A program made the position numbers and the translations under genes. A DNA stretch of 64,000 bases, from positions 267,478-331,477 of the forward strand of contig NW_027395284.1 of the NCBI RefSeq assembly GCF_027580225.2, read 5' to 3'. The notes below the pieces were generated by a model. The model had not been told where the DNA came from. It saw only the letters and a program-made list of their open reading frames with translations, and searched no databases. Each line of letters starts with the position of its first letter. Position 1 is the first letter of the stretch. Shown here piece after piece: positions 22,101 through 33,270 of the stretch. Origin of the DNA: Misgurnus anguillicaudatus (taxonomy: Eukaryota; Chordata; Actinopteri; Cypriniformes; Cobitidae).

Positions 22101-23126
22101 ACACAGTACTATATTGTTCCGCTCCCACCCTAGCTCAAGCTTATCAATCACTACAGCAGTCTTTTAATTTGTTACAAGCTACTTTTATTGAACTTAGACT
22201 TGTATTAAACGCTGGTAAAACTAAGGTGATGCAGTTTACAAAGTCTCGCACAGCACCCTCATCAACCGCCCTATCCATTTTCACATTGGATGGGAAGTGT
22301 GTAGAAAATATTTCATCTTATAAATATCTTGGTTTGTGGATTGATGAAAAGCTTACTTTTAAAGTTCATATTGAGAAATTAGTGAGGAAGTTGAGATTAA
22401 AGCTTGGTTTTTATTTTAGAAATAAATCCTGCTTTACTTATCAAGCTAGGAGGAAGTTGATTAGTGCCACTTTTTTACCAGTGTAAGATTACGGGGATGT
22501 TGTTTATATGCATGCTGCTTCTACATTGCTGCATACACTTGACACAGTTTACCATGGTGCATTACGGTTCATTACTAACGCCAAATCTCGTACTCATCAT
22601 TGTCATCTCTATGAGGCAACTGGTTTTAGCTCTTTAGGTTTGCGTAGATGGTTCCATTGGCATATTTTTATTTATAAATCTATTAACGGTAATTTACCAA
22701 GTTATCTTAACAGTCTGTTGACCTGGAATCATTCCGTTTATAATCTCCGCTCCGTTAATATTCTGGCGTTAAAAATCCCACGTACAACAACTGAACTTGG
22801 TAAGACTGCTTTTAGTTATGCTGCTTCTTGGTGTTGGAACTTGCTCCAAAAAGATTTAAAGCTTTCTGTTTTTATTTCACTTGAACATTTTAAACAATTA
22901 CTTAAATGTTATAAATTTGAACAATGTACATGTTTTAAATGACCTCTTTGTGTTTTAAATTGTTTTATGTAGGTTGTAAATTTGTATTGTTTGTTGTGTC
23001 TGTTTCTGTGATTCTGTGTAATTTGTGTAACTGTTGCTCCAGGGCTCCCTTGCAAAAGAGATTTGAATATCTCAATGGGACATCACCTGGTAAAATAAAG
23101 GGTAAAAAAAAAAAAAAAAAAAAAAA
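19191..23126 (+). mobile_element. Full-length CR1-like LINE
   Basis: The left border (19191) and the end of the poly(A) run (23126) are set by hAT1 sequence that rejoins once the LINE is removed. The duplication is at most TCA. The 5' leader is about 467 bases, then comes one long ORF, then a 3' tail with CACCTGGTAAAATAAAGG and about 22 A. The ORF pattern and tail sequence fit CR1-group LINEs of fish. A full-length 5' end is unusual among LINE copies. Confidence 0.8.
19658..22942 (+). pseudogene. CR1-like endonuclease-reverse transcriptase with one in-frame stop
   Basis: 942 residues to a TAA at 22484-22486, then another 150 or so residues in the same frame to 22942. The N-terminal part is hydrophobic and leads to GNIKPNPGP, typical before the endonuclease of CR1-type LINEs. 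The AP endonuclease follows (FLHMNVRSLVPKMD, VLSETWL, LMGDLNWDW, SDHCGV), then RT with AGPDGLDPALLKL, NYRPISKLS, FIDLSKAFDTVDH, GVPQGSILGP and YADDTVLY. The stop falls after the thumb region (FLPV), where related elements read on, so it is probably a single nonsense change. Otherwise the copy looks recent. The first ATG is a guess. Confidence 0.85.
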
Positions 23127-23645
23127 TCACTTAGACACGTGACATGATTGTTTCGAATCATACTTCGGAGCAGTGTTTCATGTGAGCCATCCTTAGCTTT
23201 AGTGTAGTCTAATGTTGATTTAGTGTTTACACTGTTTTGTTTACCCCTTTGGGGGTTTTGTTTTCCTGTTTTTTTCTGTCAATAAAGTCCTGTATTGTTC
23301 CTCCACGTCTGCGCTTGGGTTCATCCTCTGAAAATTCTAACATAACCTCAATTACCTACTTAAGTCTGTGTCATTAATGTTAATCAAACAACCTAAGACA
23401 AAGAAAAAATAACTTCTGTAGCTCTAAAAAAAATTATAATTATATTTAATTTATACAATAAAGACAGTGTTATTATTCATTTGATTCGATTTCTGTAACT
23501 AATGCTAATTTTAGACCTGTGCAGAAAAAGTACAGAAGACTCACCAAAAGTGCAGAAACTGAAGTTATGACCAAAACAGTCAACGATGAGCGAACAACTT
23601 AGCCTACTAGTACTTCAAAGGAAAAAAGCAAGCAGGCATTTGTTT

Positions 23646-24184
23646 TAGAGTTCTCAACGGGCCTGAAAATTACAAACCGACCCATGGCTTTTAAAGCCCG
23701 GACCCGATATAACCCGACACATCAACATGAATGATCTGCCCGAACCCGACTCGCGAACCCTGTTTTTTTCTGTCATATTTCATAAGCACCTTGCATTTTG
23801 AGCATTGCACATAACCTGTAGAATTTCCTTCAGTATCCAGCACCACTCCAAACACTTTCCAGACCTCTGATTTTCCCACTCCTGTACTAGCGACGGTGAA
23901 TTCACCTGCGGCAAGTTTGCTTTTAACCAACTCCATCCTCTTCTTCTCCAGGTTAAAAGCGTGCACGCAGCGGCGTCAGATCTGCACCCGCCACTTTCCA
24001 TGATGCACGCACTCGCAGCACACAGAAGCAAGAATATCTTTACAGTGAACAGCAGCGATGATTAATATTTTTTTCACTGAGCAGAAAATATTAAGCCCAA
24101 GGTCCGACCCGACCCGAGTCATTTGCTAATATTTTTGACCCGAACCCGGGTTTGTCGGGCCGACCCGACCCATTGACAACTCTA
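23646..24184 (-). mobile_element. hAT element (TAGAGTTGTCAA ends) with a BED-finger remnant
   Basis: Ends TAGAGTTCTCAACGGG and CCATTGACAACTCTA are flanked by a perfect 8-bp duplication ATTTGTTT (23638-23645 and 24185-24192). GACCCGAACCCG-type motifs sit near both ends. On the minus strand about 23691-23966 reads as the first exon of a hAT transposase with a BED finger (VWKVFGVV, YVQCSKCKVLMKYDRKKQGS); the rest of the transposase is deleted. It is an internally deleted, non-autonomous copy. Confidence 0.9.
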
Positions 24185-24719
24185 ATTTGTTTTGCTTTAA
24201 GCACCTTATGTCTACAGATGCTTATTCCAGTTTTGAGGCCTTGGTCTGTAAAGTTAATCTACTGAATCCTTTGCTTTGTGCACTGATTTACAGAGATCTT
24301 AGATTTTTTTAATCAAACTTGGCAACTAAGGCTGATGACCTTCTGATTTTAGGCGATTTAAATGTACAGTGAGGAAAATAAGAATTTGAACACCCTGCTA
24401 TTTTGCAAGTTTTCCCACTTAGAAATCATGGAGGGGTCTGAAAGTGCAGGTAGATGAATGTCCACTGTGAGAGAAAAAAAGTCCAGAAATCACAATGGTT
24501 TCACAATGGTTTTTAAACTATTTATTTGTATGATACAGCCGCAAATAAGTATTTGAACACCTGTCTATCAGCTAGAATTCTGATCCTCAAAGACCCGTTA
24601 GTCTGCCTTTAAAATGTCCACCTCCACTCCATTTATTATCCTAAATTAGATGCACCTGTTTGATGTCGTTAGCTGCATAAAGACACCTGTCCACCCCATA
24701 AGAATCCAACTACTAACTG

Positions 24720-25714
24720 GGCAAGACCAAAGAGCTGTCCAAAGACACTAGAGACAAAATTGTATACCTCTACAAGGCTGGAAAGGGCTATGGGGAAATT
24801 GCCAAGCAGCTTTGTGAAAAAATGTCCATTGTTGGAGCAATCATTAGAAAATGGAAGAAGCTAAACATGACTGTCAATCTCCGTCGGACTGGGGCTCCAT
24901 GCAAGATCTCACCTTGTGGGGTCTCAATGATCCTAAAAAAGGTGAGAAATCAGCCCAGAACTACACTTGAGCTGGTCAATGACATGAAAAGAGCTGGGAC
25001 CACAGTTTCCAAGGTTACTGTTGATAATACACTAAGACGTCATGGTTTGAAATCATGCGTGGCACAATCATGCATGGCACCCGTCTTAAGTTTGCCAATG
25101 ACCATTTGGATGATTCAGAGGAGTCACGGGAGAAAGTCATGTGGTCAGATGAGACCAAAATCGAACTTTTTGGGCCTAATTCCACTAAACGTGTTTGGAG
25201 GAAGAAGAATGATGAGTACCATCTCAAGAACACCATCCCTACTGTGATGCATGGGGGTGGTAGCATCATGCTTTGGGGGTGTTTTTCTTCACATAGGACA
25301 GGGCGACTGCACTGTATTAAGGAGAGGATGACCGGGGCCATGTATTGCAAGATTTTGGGGAACAAACTCCTTCCCTCAGTTAGAGTATTGAAGATGGGTC
25401 GAGGCTGGGTCTTCCAACATGACAATGACGCGAAGCACACAGCCAGGATAACCAAGGAGTGGCTCTGTAAGAAGCATATCAAAGTTCTGGCATGGCCTGG
25501 CCAGTCTCCAGACCTAAACCCAATAGAAAATCTTTGGATGGAGCTCAAACTCTGTGTTTCTCAGCGACAGGCCAGAAACCTGACTGATCTAGAGAAGATC
25601 TGTGTGGAGGAGTGGGTCAAAATCCCTCCTGCAGTGTGTGCAAACCTGATGAAAAACTACAGAAAACGTTTGACCTCTGTAATTGCAAACAAAGGTGACT
25701 CTACCAAATATTAA
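24720..25714 (+). pseudogene. Tc1 transposase, frameshifted once
   Basis: The N-terminal helix-turn-helix part ([30 protein letters not shown]) runs to about 25050. There a short deletion moves the reading frame. The DDE part from 25055 is intact to the stop: [13 protein letters not shown] (first Asp), [12 protein letters not shown] (second Asp), [10 protein letters not shown] (Glu), a DD34E arrangement. The first codons have lost the ATG. With one frame break and no start codon it is not functional, though it was recently so. Confidence 0.9.
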
Positions 25715-26923
25715 CATTGACTTCTTCACAGTGGCGGATGCAGAACGTGACATATGGGTGGGCATGGATTAATTCAGGGTGGGCCTGAATCTATGGGTGT
25801 CACTTTTGAATAAGAAAATAAAACAAGTCTATAAAATTTGTCAAAACTTCAGGAATCACAAGCGTATTGATGAGAACACTAATTTAAACAGCATACACAC
25901 ACACCCGAACTGCACGTCACATTTTTGACATTATTGATACTTTAAATTGTAATGCAACGTGACATTAATTAAGCCTTTTTGGTAAAAAAAAAGTTATTGG
26001 GCTGTCATAGCCTACAAAAAAAGAACCTGCACACAGTGAAAAGAAATATAAATGAACACAAAAAACCTAATACTTTTTTAAATAGCCTATTAAAGTGTTT
26101 AAAGGAGCGGTGAATCAAAAACTAAATTTTAACTTGATAATTTGTTATATAAGAGGTCATCATACTTAAATGAACATCCTGCAAGTTTCAGAACTGAAAA
26201 CGTCTGTGCTACTGAAATATAACAGTTTTTGGCACCAAGCCAGCTAAACACTCCAGTGTGGAATTCGGAAATCTATGACGTCAAAGTAGAATTGAAACAC
26301 CTCCCCATAACCAAAAGGACACGTCTACTTTTGTAGCCCCGCCCACAGCTTCGCGTGACACACGTGTGTCTCAACAAGTAAACATGTCTTTAAAGATTGA
26401 CAAATGTAACCAAAATGAATTTTAAATACATTTTTTCTGAGAGACTTTTATTTTGACGCGGTGATCTGTTATGATACCATGGAAACGCATTTCCGGTTGT
26501 GGAAGAACCGCGTGGGAACAACACAGAAGCTAAATACTTCAATTCGGAGGCTTGGAACTTAACATTAGCAATATGCTTGGATAAAGTTTGCTTTTGAAGA
26601 AGTTCCGTGTGGGGAGCGTTTGTTAACTTTGTGTACACGGATTCATTTGTAAAGAAGTCGATGCTGGATTTGCAGAGAGACTGTGATTTAAAGCACCACT
26701 TATATTGGATCTGACAGCAATGTCACAGCAGTATACAGAGTAAGACATTTTACTTTATTTAAGTTACTGCGTTTCACTAGTGCTTTGTTACAAGAGATTG
26801 CTTGATATGTTCTGTTGTAACATCCGTGTCTAAACACGTTTGTTTGACTGTTTTAATTTACTAAAAACATTAAACGGTTAATAAAGGTACAACACTTAAC
26901 AATACGACTGTAATTTAAAGGTA

Positions 26924-27134
26924 GAAATATACAAAGTTAGTTATAAGGAAGGATTTATCAGCCGCAGTTTAGATTCTGATGCCCGTTTACTGTGTTGTAT
27001 ACGGTAATTTAGGCGAGTTGCGTTTGAAAGGTCAAACACTCAACAAAGCTTATATTTTTATCATATAACTGTGGTACTTAACATTACGTGAATGTAAAAG
27101 CAACCTCACAAGCACAATAGAAATATACAAAGTT
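26924..27134 (+). repeat. First unit of a ~196-bp tandem duplication
   Basis: GAAATATACAAAGTT occurs at 26924-26938 and 27120-27134. The sequence after the first copy (CAGCCGCAGTTTAGATTCTG...) recurs after 29330. Before the L1 insertion, this was therefore a two-unit tandem repeat of about 196 bp. Confidence 0.75.
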
Positions 27135-27193
27135 CTAAAGTATCTAAACTTTATAAACTCATATCAATTAATGACGATAAAATAGTAACACCA

Positions 27194-27766
27194 ATGGCAA
27201 AATGGGAAAAAGATTTAGCGTTCTCCTCCAATACCGATCTCTGGAAGGAAATCTGTAATAATACATTCTCTATGACTACCAATACAAATCTACAGCTCAT
27301 ACAATATAAAACTCTTCACAGGACACATATCACTGAAAGAAAACTGTTTAACATGGGTCTGAGGGACACAGATATTTGTTCACAATGTACATCGCAAAGC
27401 ACAGATGACTATTTTCATGCCATATGGTCCTGTCAACCTGTTTATTCATTCTGGATGTCTATTATTAAAAACCTCTCTAATATTATGGGCTGTAGAATAC
27501 CTCTTTCCCCATCACTTTGCTTGCTTGGCAATATTACAGAAATAGACAACTTTCCACTCAAACATAAAAATACTATACTTATTTCTCTAACTATCGCCAA
27601 AAAAATAATTTTATTAAACTGGAAATCAAAAAACTGTCTACATATTAACCACTGGACCAATACCCTTATAGAATACATAACATTAGAAAAAACTACATCC
27701 ACAGATAACTTGGACACTGACATCTGGAACCCATTTTTACAATACTTCAGTTTACTAGACATATGA
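27194..27766 (+). pseudogene. L1 ORF2 C-terminal fragment
   Basis: An open frame of 190 residues, of which the ATG is internal to the original protein; the coding match starts upstream near 27140. It shows the conserved L1 tail: QYKTLHRTHITERKLFNMG, then CSQC...DYFHAIWSC (the Cys/His region), then PLSPSLCLLG. The endonuclease and RT domains are missing because of the 5' truncation, so it cannot mobilise itself. Confidence 0.85.
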
Positions 27767-28213
27767 ACCCGGATACACGCACATTCCTCCTCCTCATTTT
27801 TCTTTTTCCTTTTTTCCCTAATATACTTGTTTATAAATATAAAATCATAATATATATTGTCCATTATTTACCCATTGTTATTATTAACATTATTATCATT
27901 TGTATTTATTGTTATTATTTACACTACTACATGGATCTATACTCCCCTCCTCACTCTTCTATTTAATTAATTATCTATTTAAAAAAAAAAGTATTTTGTT
28001 ATTATCATTATTATTACTAGTAGTATTATTGTTTTTGACATTATTATTGTTGTTTTTCTCATTTTCTCCCCCAAACACATTTCTGAGAAGAGGGAGAGAC
28101 ATTGATAACGTTATTAGTAGTATCAATTAATTATTATAATTATTAATATTGTACTGATTATAAACATATCGACATTTCATTCTCTTTTCCCCCATCTTCC
28201 TTCTGTCCCCAGT

Positions 28214-28440
28214 CCCCCCCCCCCCTCTTTTTTTTTTTTTTTTTTCTCTCCTCTGATTTTCTGCCTGATGATGGTGGATGGATGTGGCATTGAGTTTGAG
28301 GAAATTGCCACCTGGTTGTCCCCATAATCTTTCCTCTTCTATTCCCAGCCTCAGTCTGACCCAGCTTTTCGTGCCTCCTCCGTTTATTGTTATCATTATT
28401 ATTATTATTATTATTATTGCTATTATTAAAACACTTTTAA
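28214..28440. repeat. C-run, T-run and (TTA)n tract in the L1 3' UTR
   Basis: A run of about 13 C is followed by CTC and about 18 T (28218-28246). A (TTA)n tract follows at about 28390-28420. A further AT-rich TTA tract lies at about 28925-29010. Confidence 0.85.
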
Positions 28441-29330
28441 AATATAATATCGACACCATAACCAAAATATAGGGCAAGTGTGGCGTGTGTGCTGGCAAGG
28501 GCTTTACTATGACCTGGTTCGGCACTGCACATCACACTGTTTTTAATGCACTAAACACCAGTAGATTTCTTGATCGACATATTAATTCAATATCAACCTA
28601 ATATTACAAATATAACATAGGGTAAGTGTGACACGTGTGTTGACCTGACCACTACCCGGGTCTGGATCTCCACTGCATGTCCATTTTTTTAAATGCACCA
28701 CACATTAGAGGTTTTCATTTTTCATTTATCATTATTCAAACAAAACAGGGTAGGCCTGAGGTTGGAACTACCCTATGGGACCATGAGGGGCTGCTCCTGG
28801 GGCCCGATGCCACATCTGTCCCCAATACCTCAAAACACACAAGGCTAGGTGCTTGTGGTGTATGTATTTTCCTCATCTTTCAACCCCTCTGTTTGTGCTA
28901 CCTCCCCCTTTTTATTTATTGGTATATATATATATATATTTTTTATTATTATTATAAAATAATTAATTATTAATTATTATTATTATTATTATAAAATAAT
29001 TATTTATTTTTTTTCCTCTTTCTTTCTACCTCTATTCTAACCGTATGAATTTATCTAAATGTATCTATTAATTGGATTACCTACTGTTCAACGTGTATGC
29101 ATTACTCTAAATATCCCCTCATTCTTTACACACACATATACTTACAACATATTATGTATGGGCAATGGCTGTATTTATTATTTGTTTGTCTTATCTGTTT
29201 TTTTGTTTTTGTTTTTTGTTTTTTTTCCGTTTTGTTCTATTCATTGTTATTTACCACATGTAAATAGAGTCACTTTCTGTGTTTGCACTATATAAATAAA
29301 AAAAAAAAAAAAAAAGAAATATACAAAGTT

Positions 29331-29569
29331 ATTGATAAGGATTTATTAGCCGCAGTTTAGATTCTGATGCGCACTTACTGTGTTGTATACGGTAATTTAG
29401 TCACGTCGAGTTTTGTTTCTACTTTAATATACGTATTGTCATTTATGTGTATCATCTTTAGCACCCAGAATCTTTTGTGGCTCAAACATTTTTGTGTTCG
29501 GCTGCTATTTTTATCACATTAATGTTTTAAAACATTTCCCCACATGTAATGACGGGGAATGAAGCTGTC
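29331..29569. other. Second tandem unit and flank; no gene seen
   Basis: It starts with the second copy of the 196-bp tandem unit (CCGCAGTTTAGATTCTG, GTTGTATACGGTAATTTAG) and continues into AT-rich non-coding DNA. Confidence 0.4.
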
Positions 29570-29790
29570 CAATCATAGCCATGGGTGTTTACGTTCAGGT
29601 CTTCAATGCGGCCCACCTCTTCAAACGAACCATTTCTCCAGAGAGCCACTAATCCATGTTACAAAATAGCCTATTACTTATTGCTTTTGATGTTTTTGAA
29701 TGTAAAAACCACGTGAACATCATAAGTAGACATCAGACAACAGTATAAAACAATAAAATTTGTTTTGTAGAAAGACTTTCTTTAAAGTGA
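29570..29790 (-). mobile_element. Family A element copy, inverse orientation
   Basis: The reverse complement matches 3887-4100, sharing GTTTTATACTGTTGTCTGA and GAAGACCTG...GTAAAC. It ends with CTTTAAAG at the right. This is the other family member used to define the repeat at 3887-4489. Confidence 0.5.
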
Positions 29791-29981
29791 ATTTCGTTTT
29801 GTATAAATTGTATCTTAATATTAATCAATGTTTAATCAAACAATTGCCTCGAGTTAATAAATAAGAACCAAAAACGTCTGTGGTGTGGATTGAAGTGAAC
29901 CCAATATATCTCCGCAGCCTACGTCTTTCTGCTTTTAATGCATTTCTTAAATTAATGTCTCAATTAAACAGTAGGCTTATA

Positions 29982-32006
29982 GGGTGCGTTCACACGACAA
30001 AATTTCGGGAGTGACAACCGTATTTACTTACAGGTGTGAGTCTGGAAGTGTCCTGTTCACACAGCAAATTAAAGACACAAATAGAACACTGCCTGTATGA
30101 ACGAGCAACTGACCTCAAACCCGTATGCTAGTTACACGCGGCGCCTGTTACCATAGTGACGGACGTAAATATTAAAAAAAGTATTATTTATGCAATGGGC
30201 AAAACTTTATTTATGTAATTAACAAAAACAGCTGGCTGGTGTAACGCTTACCATTGTGCAGAGAAAAATATACAAGGGTGGTTCCTTATTGAAGTTTTAA
30301 TATACAAAATGAATGAACAATAAAATCAGTTTCAGCAACTGCACGTTTTACCAAAGCAGATATATCTAATACAAAAGTAATCATAATGACTTGTGAAGCA
30401 AATCGATCCGTTTTTGCAAAAAATTGAACTTTATTTAAAGCAGCCAAATAAGAAGTGCGCTTACGCTCCCGCTCTGTAGGTGGGGCAGAGAGTATGGTTT
30501 ACCATTCGCAGGCAAAACCAACCTCTTAGCGCCACCTAGAGAGCGGGATCGTAAAAGCGCACTTTATACGCTAATAATGTTGTAAATAACGTTCAATATC
30601 CTGCAAAAACCGACCGATTTGCTTCACAAGCAGCAAAAAATGTCACCAGGAGTCATGGGGATTACTTTTGTATTGGATATATCTGCTTTTTGAGCTCTCA
30701 AAGTGACGCATCTTTTGCCTTGCATTATATGAATCACAGATGGTTTTGTTTTTGCAAAATATCTTCTTTATTTGTTTCACTGAAGATAAAAGGTGAGTAA
30801 ATAAACAGCTAATTTTTATATCCCTTTTATTATACACTAGGGATGCACCGAATCCAGATTTTTTAGGTTCGGCCGAATCCCGAATCCACCGTTTAAGATT
30901 CGGCCGAATCCGAAACCGAATACCGAATCCTTCTCGCATCCTTATTCCATTAACACAGTAAAACACATTAATGAAGTAAACAACGTCCACAGCAGTGTAT
31001 TTTTCGTTTTATTTAATTTTAACTGTACATTATGCCAGGATGACAAGTTGTAAAAACTATTTTGACAATTACCATAAGCCTATGCATAATGAAAGCGATG
31101 CGTTGCGACACGCTCGTTTTTCCAATAAGCAAGCAGCTCCGCGCTGAAAACTATATTTAACTTTGAGTGAGAAGCTCCGCTCGTCAATGTCAGTTTTCAC
31201 ACGGCCATCCAATTACAGTGGAGGAGGGGCGGGACATTACCACAGCAACCAACCGGCTCACAGCTGAAGCATCACAGCTACCAAGCGCTCGGCTGAAAAA
31301 CAGCTGGCATTTGGCGTCCTCAAGGCGTTTTCAGCCGTGTTTAAAAGTTTTGGTGTGTCCAGCCCCTAAGGCTCACCGAAAGAAAAAGCTCATCTCCACG
31401 TCAGCACCTGATGTGTGTAATCAACGGCCGCGTGACGTCGACCAGCGTAGCGCAAGCCAAGGGTTCGGTTCGGTGGAAAAAAAATCTAGGATTCGGCCGA
31501 ACCCGAACCCCGTCAAAAAGCCCAGTATTCGGCCGAATCCGAATCCTGGATTCGGTGCATCCCTATTATACACATAACATTATATTAATCGTCCACTTTT
31601 AAGGTTTAAACTTTATATATCTCACTTACTGGGCTGCACACGATTTTATGCGTAATGTAATATGTTCTGTGGCATCTATGAAGGTAATATAATATCACAT
31701 TAACCTTATGGAGCAATTCTTCTGCGTAGTTTGTAGTCATTTTCATGCACTGTAATGTTTTCATGCACTGTAACAGAGAGAGCAACGAATGACGTGACAG
31801 ACAACTGGTTGTCCAGTGCGATTCCGTTCACACGGCACAGCTTCTCTATAAATACGGTTGTGAAACCCGAAAAGTTACGGGTGTGAGGTCGGTTAAAGAA
31901 TGCGGTTGTCAAACCCATAAATAACCGAACTGCGTGTGAACAGAACCGTCTTAAGGACTCAAATACGGGTTTGACAACCTTATTATGGTACCGTGTGAAC
32001 GCAGCC
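29982..32006 (+). mobile_element. Non-autonomous element with GTGCGTTCACACG ends
   Basis: Ends are GGGTGCGTTCACACG and CGTGTGAACGCAGCC (one mismatch), flanked by ATA (29979-29981, 32007-32009). It contains an inner pair of inverted repeats of about 70 bp (about 30349-30420 and 30600-30690) around a CpG-richer loop, and a younger hAT MITE at 30838-31565. No transposase. The superfamily is uncertain; a 3-bp duplication would fit Harbinger-like enzymes. Confidence 0.65.
30838..31565 (+). mobile_element. hAT MITE with TAGGGATGCACCGAATCC ends
   Basis: Ends TAGGGATGCACCGAAT and ATTCGGTGCATCCCTA, perfect 8-bp duplication TTATACAC (30830-30837 and 31566-31573), and many ATTCGGCCGAA-type subterminal motifs. 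Open frames inside are chance frames. Confidence 0.95.
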
Positions 32007-32326
32007 ATAGAAAGTTATGATAGGGTATTTGTTGCTTAAAAGCAATAGGCTATATTGTATAAAGTGTAGCAATAAACGTGGCGTGACTTATAGTGCTGAG
32101 TTAGAGAGCTGGTAGGCTATATCAAACAACATCACTTTGATCAGATGTTTTCTTTCTATTTTTTACCCCGCTATCATATTTGTTGTGTGTTTGTTATTGA
32201 GAGGAAAGCGCGCAGCACATATTTATAACGTGTTGTTATTCAAAATACGTTTTCCACTTGCTTGCAAGAAAAGTTCTCAAAGTGATTATGGCTGAAAGCT
32301 GCTCGGGAATATTTTTCTCATTAGAA

Positions 32327-32474
32327 CATGGGTCTTCAACCGGGGGTCCGCGGACCCCGACTGCAGGGGGTCCCCCAAATGATGTTTAACCACAAGCAAT
32401 TTTTTGCTTAAAACGTGCTCCATGCCTCTCTCATCTAAGGGGTCCCCGACACAAAAAAACGTTAAAGACCCCTG
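32327..32474 (+). mobile_element. Short hAT MITE
   Basis: A 148-bp element, ends CATGGGTCTTCAACC and GTTAAAGACCCCTG, perfect 8-bp duplication CATTAGAA (32319-32326 and 32475-32482). It contains the palindromic GGGGTCCGCGGACCCC. Confidence 0.92.
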
Positions 32475-33270
32475 CATTAGAACCATAATGTAACGCAATA
32501 TTCAACTGCTTTATAATAGTTTTTAAATAGTTATCAGGCTTACTTATAATTTTACTGTTTTTAGGATAACATGCTATAAATAAAATACACCACATAAAGT
32601 AGTATCCATGTCTAACTATACAAAGTATTTTTTTTAAATTTCTGATTGGGCAGGCCAGCTGTCAAGCTCCACGCCTGCTTCTTCAGGTGTTCAAATACTT
32701 ATTTGCAGCTGTATCATACAAATAAATAGTTAAAAAATCATACACTGTTATTTCTGTATATTTTTTTTTTTGATTATGTGTTTCACAGTGGACATGCACC
32801 TACGATGACAATTTCAGACCCCTCCATGACTCCTAAGTGGGGAAACTTGAAAAATAGCAGGGTGTTCAAATACTTATTTTCCTCACTGTACATGTACAGT
32901 ATGTTGCCCACAAAAGCCATTGGTAAGAGAGTTTACTCACCTTTTGGATTCTTTTAACTTGACACAAGTAATTTTTGGTTTTACCCATATGAAGGGCCAT
33001 ACATTTGACCTAATCATGACTTTAGGTTTCCAATAATAAACATTGATATTTGTAATGCTGGTTTGTCCGATCTTTAGGCTTGTGCCGGTGTTCGGTAATA
33101 CGGTAAACCACGGTAGTAAAACTGCACGGTAGTGTTATTGCGGGGTCTTCAAATTACCGCGAAAAGACGTGCATTATTTTTTTTCCTTTGACCGGTTCAA
33201 ATTACACTGCACGGATGATGCGTAGGTGTCACTCATACGCAGGTGCACACCTTACCAGACTCTCGTGGAG

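Larger units (their letters stand above)
9330..23195 (-). mobile_element. hAT transposon (hAT1) carrying three later insertions
   Basis: The left end is TAGTGATGGGC and the right end reads inward as TAAGGATGGCTC. Flanks TGTTTAGT (9322-9329) and GCTTTAGT (23196-23203) agree at six of eight positions. A BED-type hAT transposase lies between, on the minus strand. The element was interrupted by an LTR (10941-12417), a Ngaro-like retrotransposon (13856-18889) and a CR1 LINE (19191-23126). Removing the LINE joins the split terminal region without loss: GGTGTTTCA on the left, TCACTTAGACACG on the right. The diverged ends and broken gene show it is inactive. Confidence 0.75.
8560..23340 (+). repeat. 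Old interspersed repeat hosting the whole hAT nest
   Basis: After removal of two nested insertions (8703-9243 and 9330-23195) the flanks join into one block. It runs from about 8560 through GTGTCTCATTAATTTC and AAGTCCTTGTGTTTG to TTTGTTTACCCCTTTG, TCAATAAAGTCCTG and a final GGGTTCATCC near 23320. The AATAAA near its right end suggests a transcribed retroelement or LTR. Class and borders are uncertain. Confidence 0.4.
27135..29315 (+). mobile_element. 5'-truncated L1 LINE with 15-bp target duplication
   Basis: The insert lies between perfect direct repeats GAAATATACAAAGTT (27120-27134 and 29316-29330) and ends with a run of about 18 A. It contains the C-terminal part of L1 ORF2 and a long 3' UTR with C, T and (TTA)n runs. 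The features are those of target-primed insertion with 5' truncation. Confidence 0.9.
25729..32677. mobile_element. Composite insertion with 8-bp duplication inside the Tc1
   Basis: CTTCTTCA at 25721-25728 and 32678-32685 brackets the block. Deleting it and one copy of CTTCTTCA rejoins the Tc1 3' region. Ends begin CAGTGGCGGAT and, read inward from the right, CAGGCGTGGAG. This weak inverted pair with an 8-bp duplication suggests a hAT element. No transposase is recognised; the interior is mostly later insertions (L1, MITEs). Sequence not otherwise described at 25740-26900 and 32483-32677 shows no gene. Confidence 0.6.
24367..32888 (+). mobile_element. Tc1/mariner element, split by a 6.9 kb insertion
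   Basis: Terminal inverted repeats start CAGTGAGGAAAATAAG on the left and end TATTTTCCTCACTG on the right, with TA target bases on both sides (24365-24366, 32889-32890). Homology continues for roughly 100 bases inward. The transposase gene is in the left part. The element is interrupted at 25729-32677, just after the transposase stop. It lies in LINE-A at a TA within the endonuclease region. Confidence 0.92.

Noticed and set aside
26700..26745. ATGTCACAGCAG start followed by a donor-like GTAAGA, considered as a gene's first exon
   Set aside because: It lies inside a composite insertion of repeats, only about seven codons long, with no following exon.
27763..29295. Strings of hydrophobic short frames
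   Set aside because: They come from AT-rich 3' UTR and homopolymer tracts of the L1; no signal or transporter pattern beyond low complexity.
31167..31577. 136-residue frame considered as a gene
   Set aside because: It ends in the inverted terminus of the hAT MITE and has no domain; chance frame.
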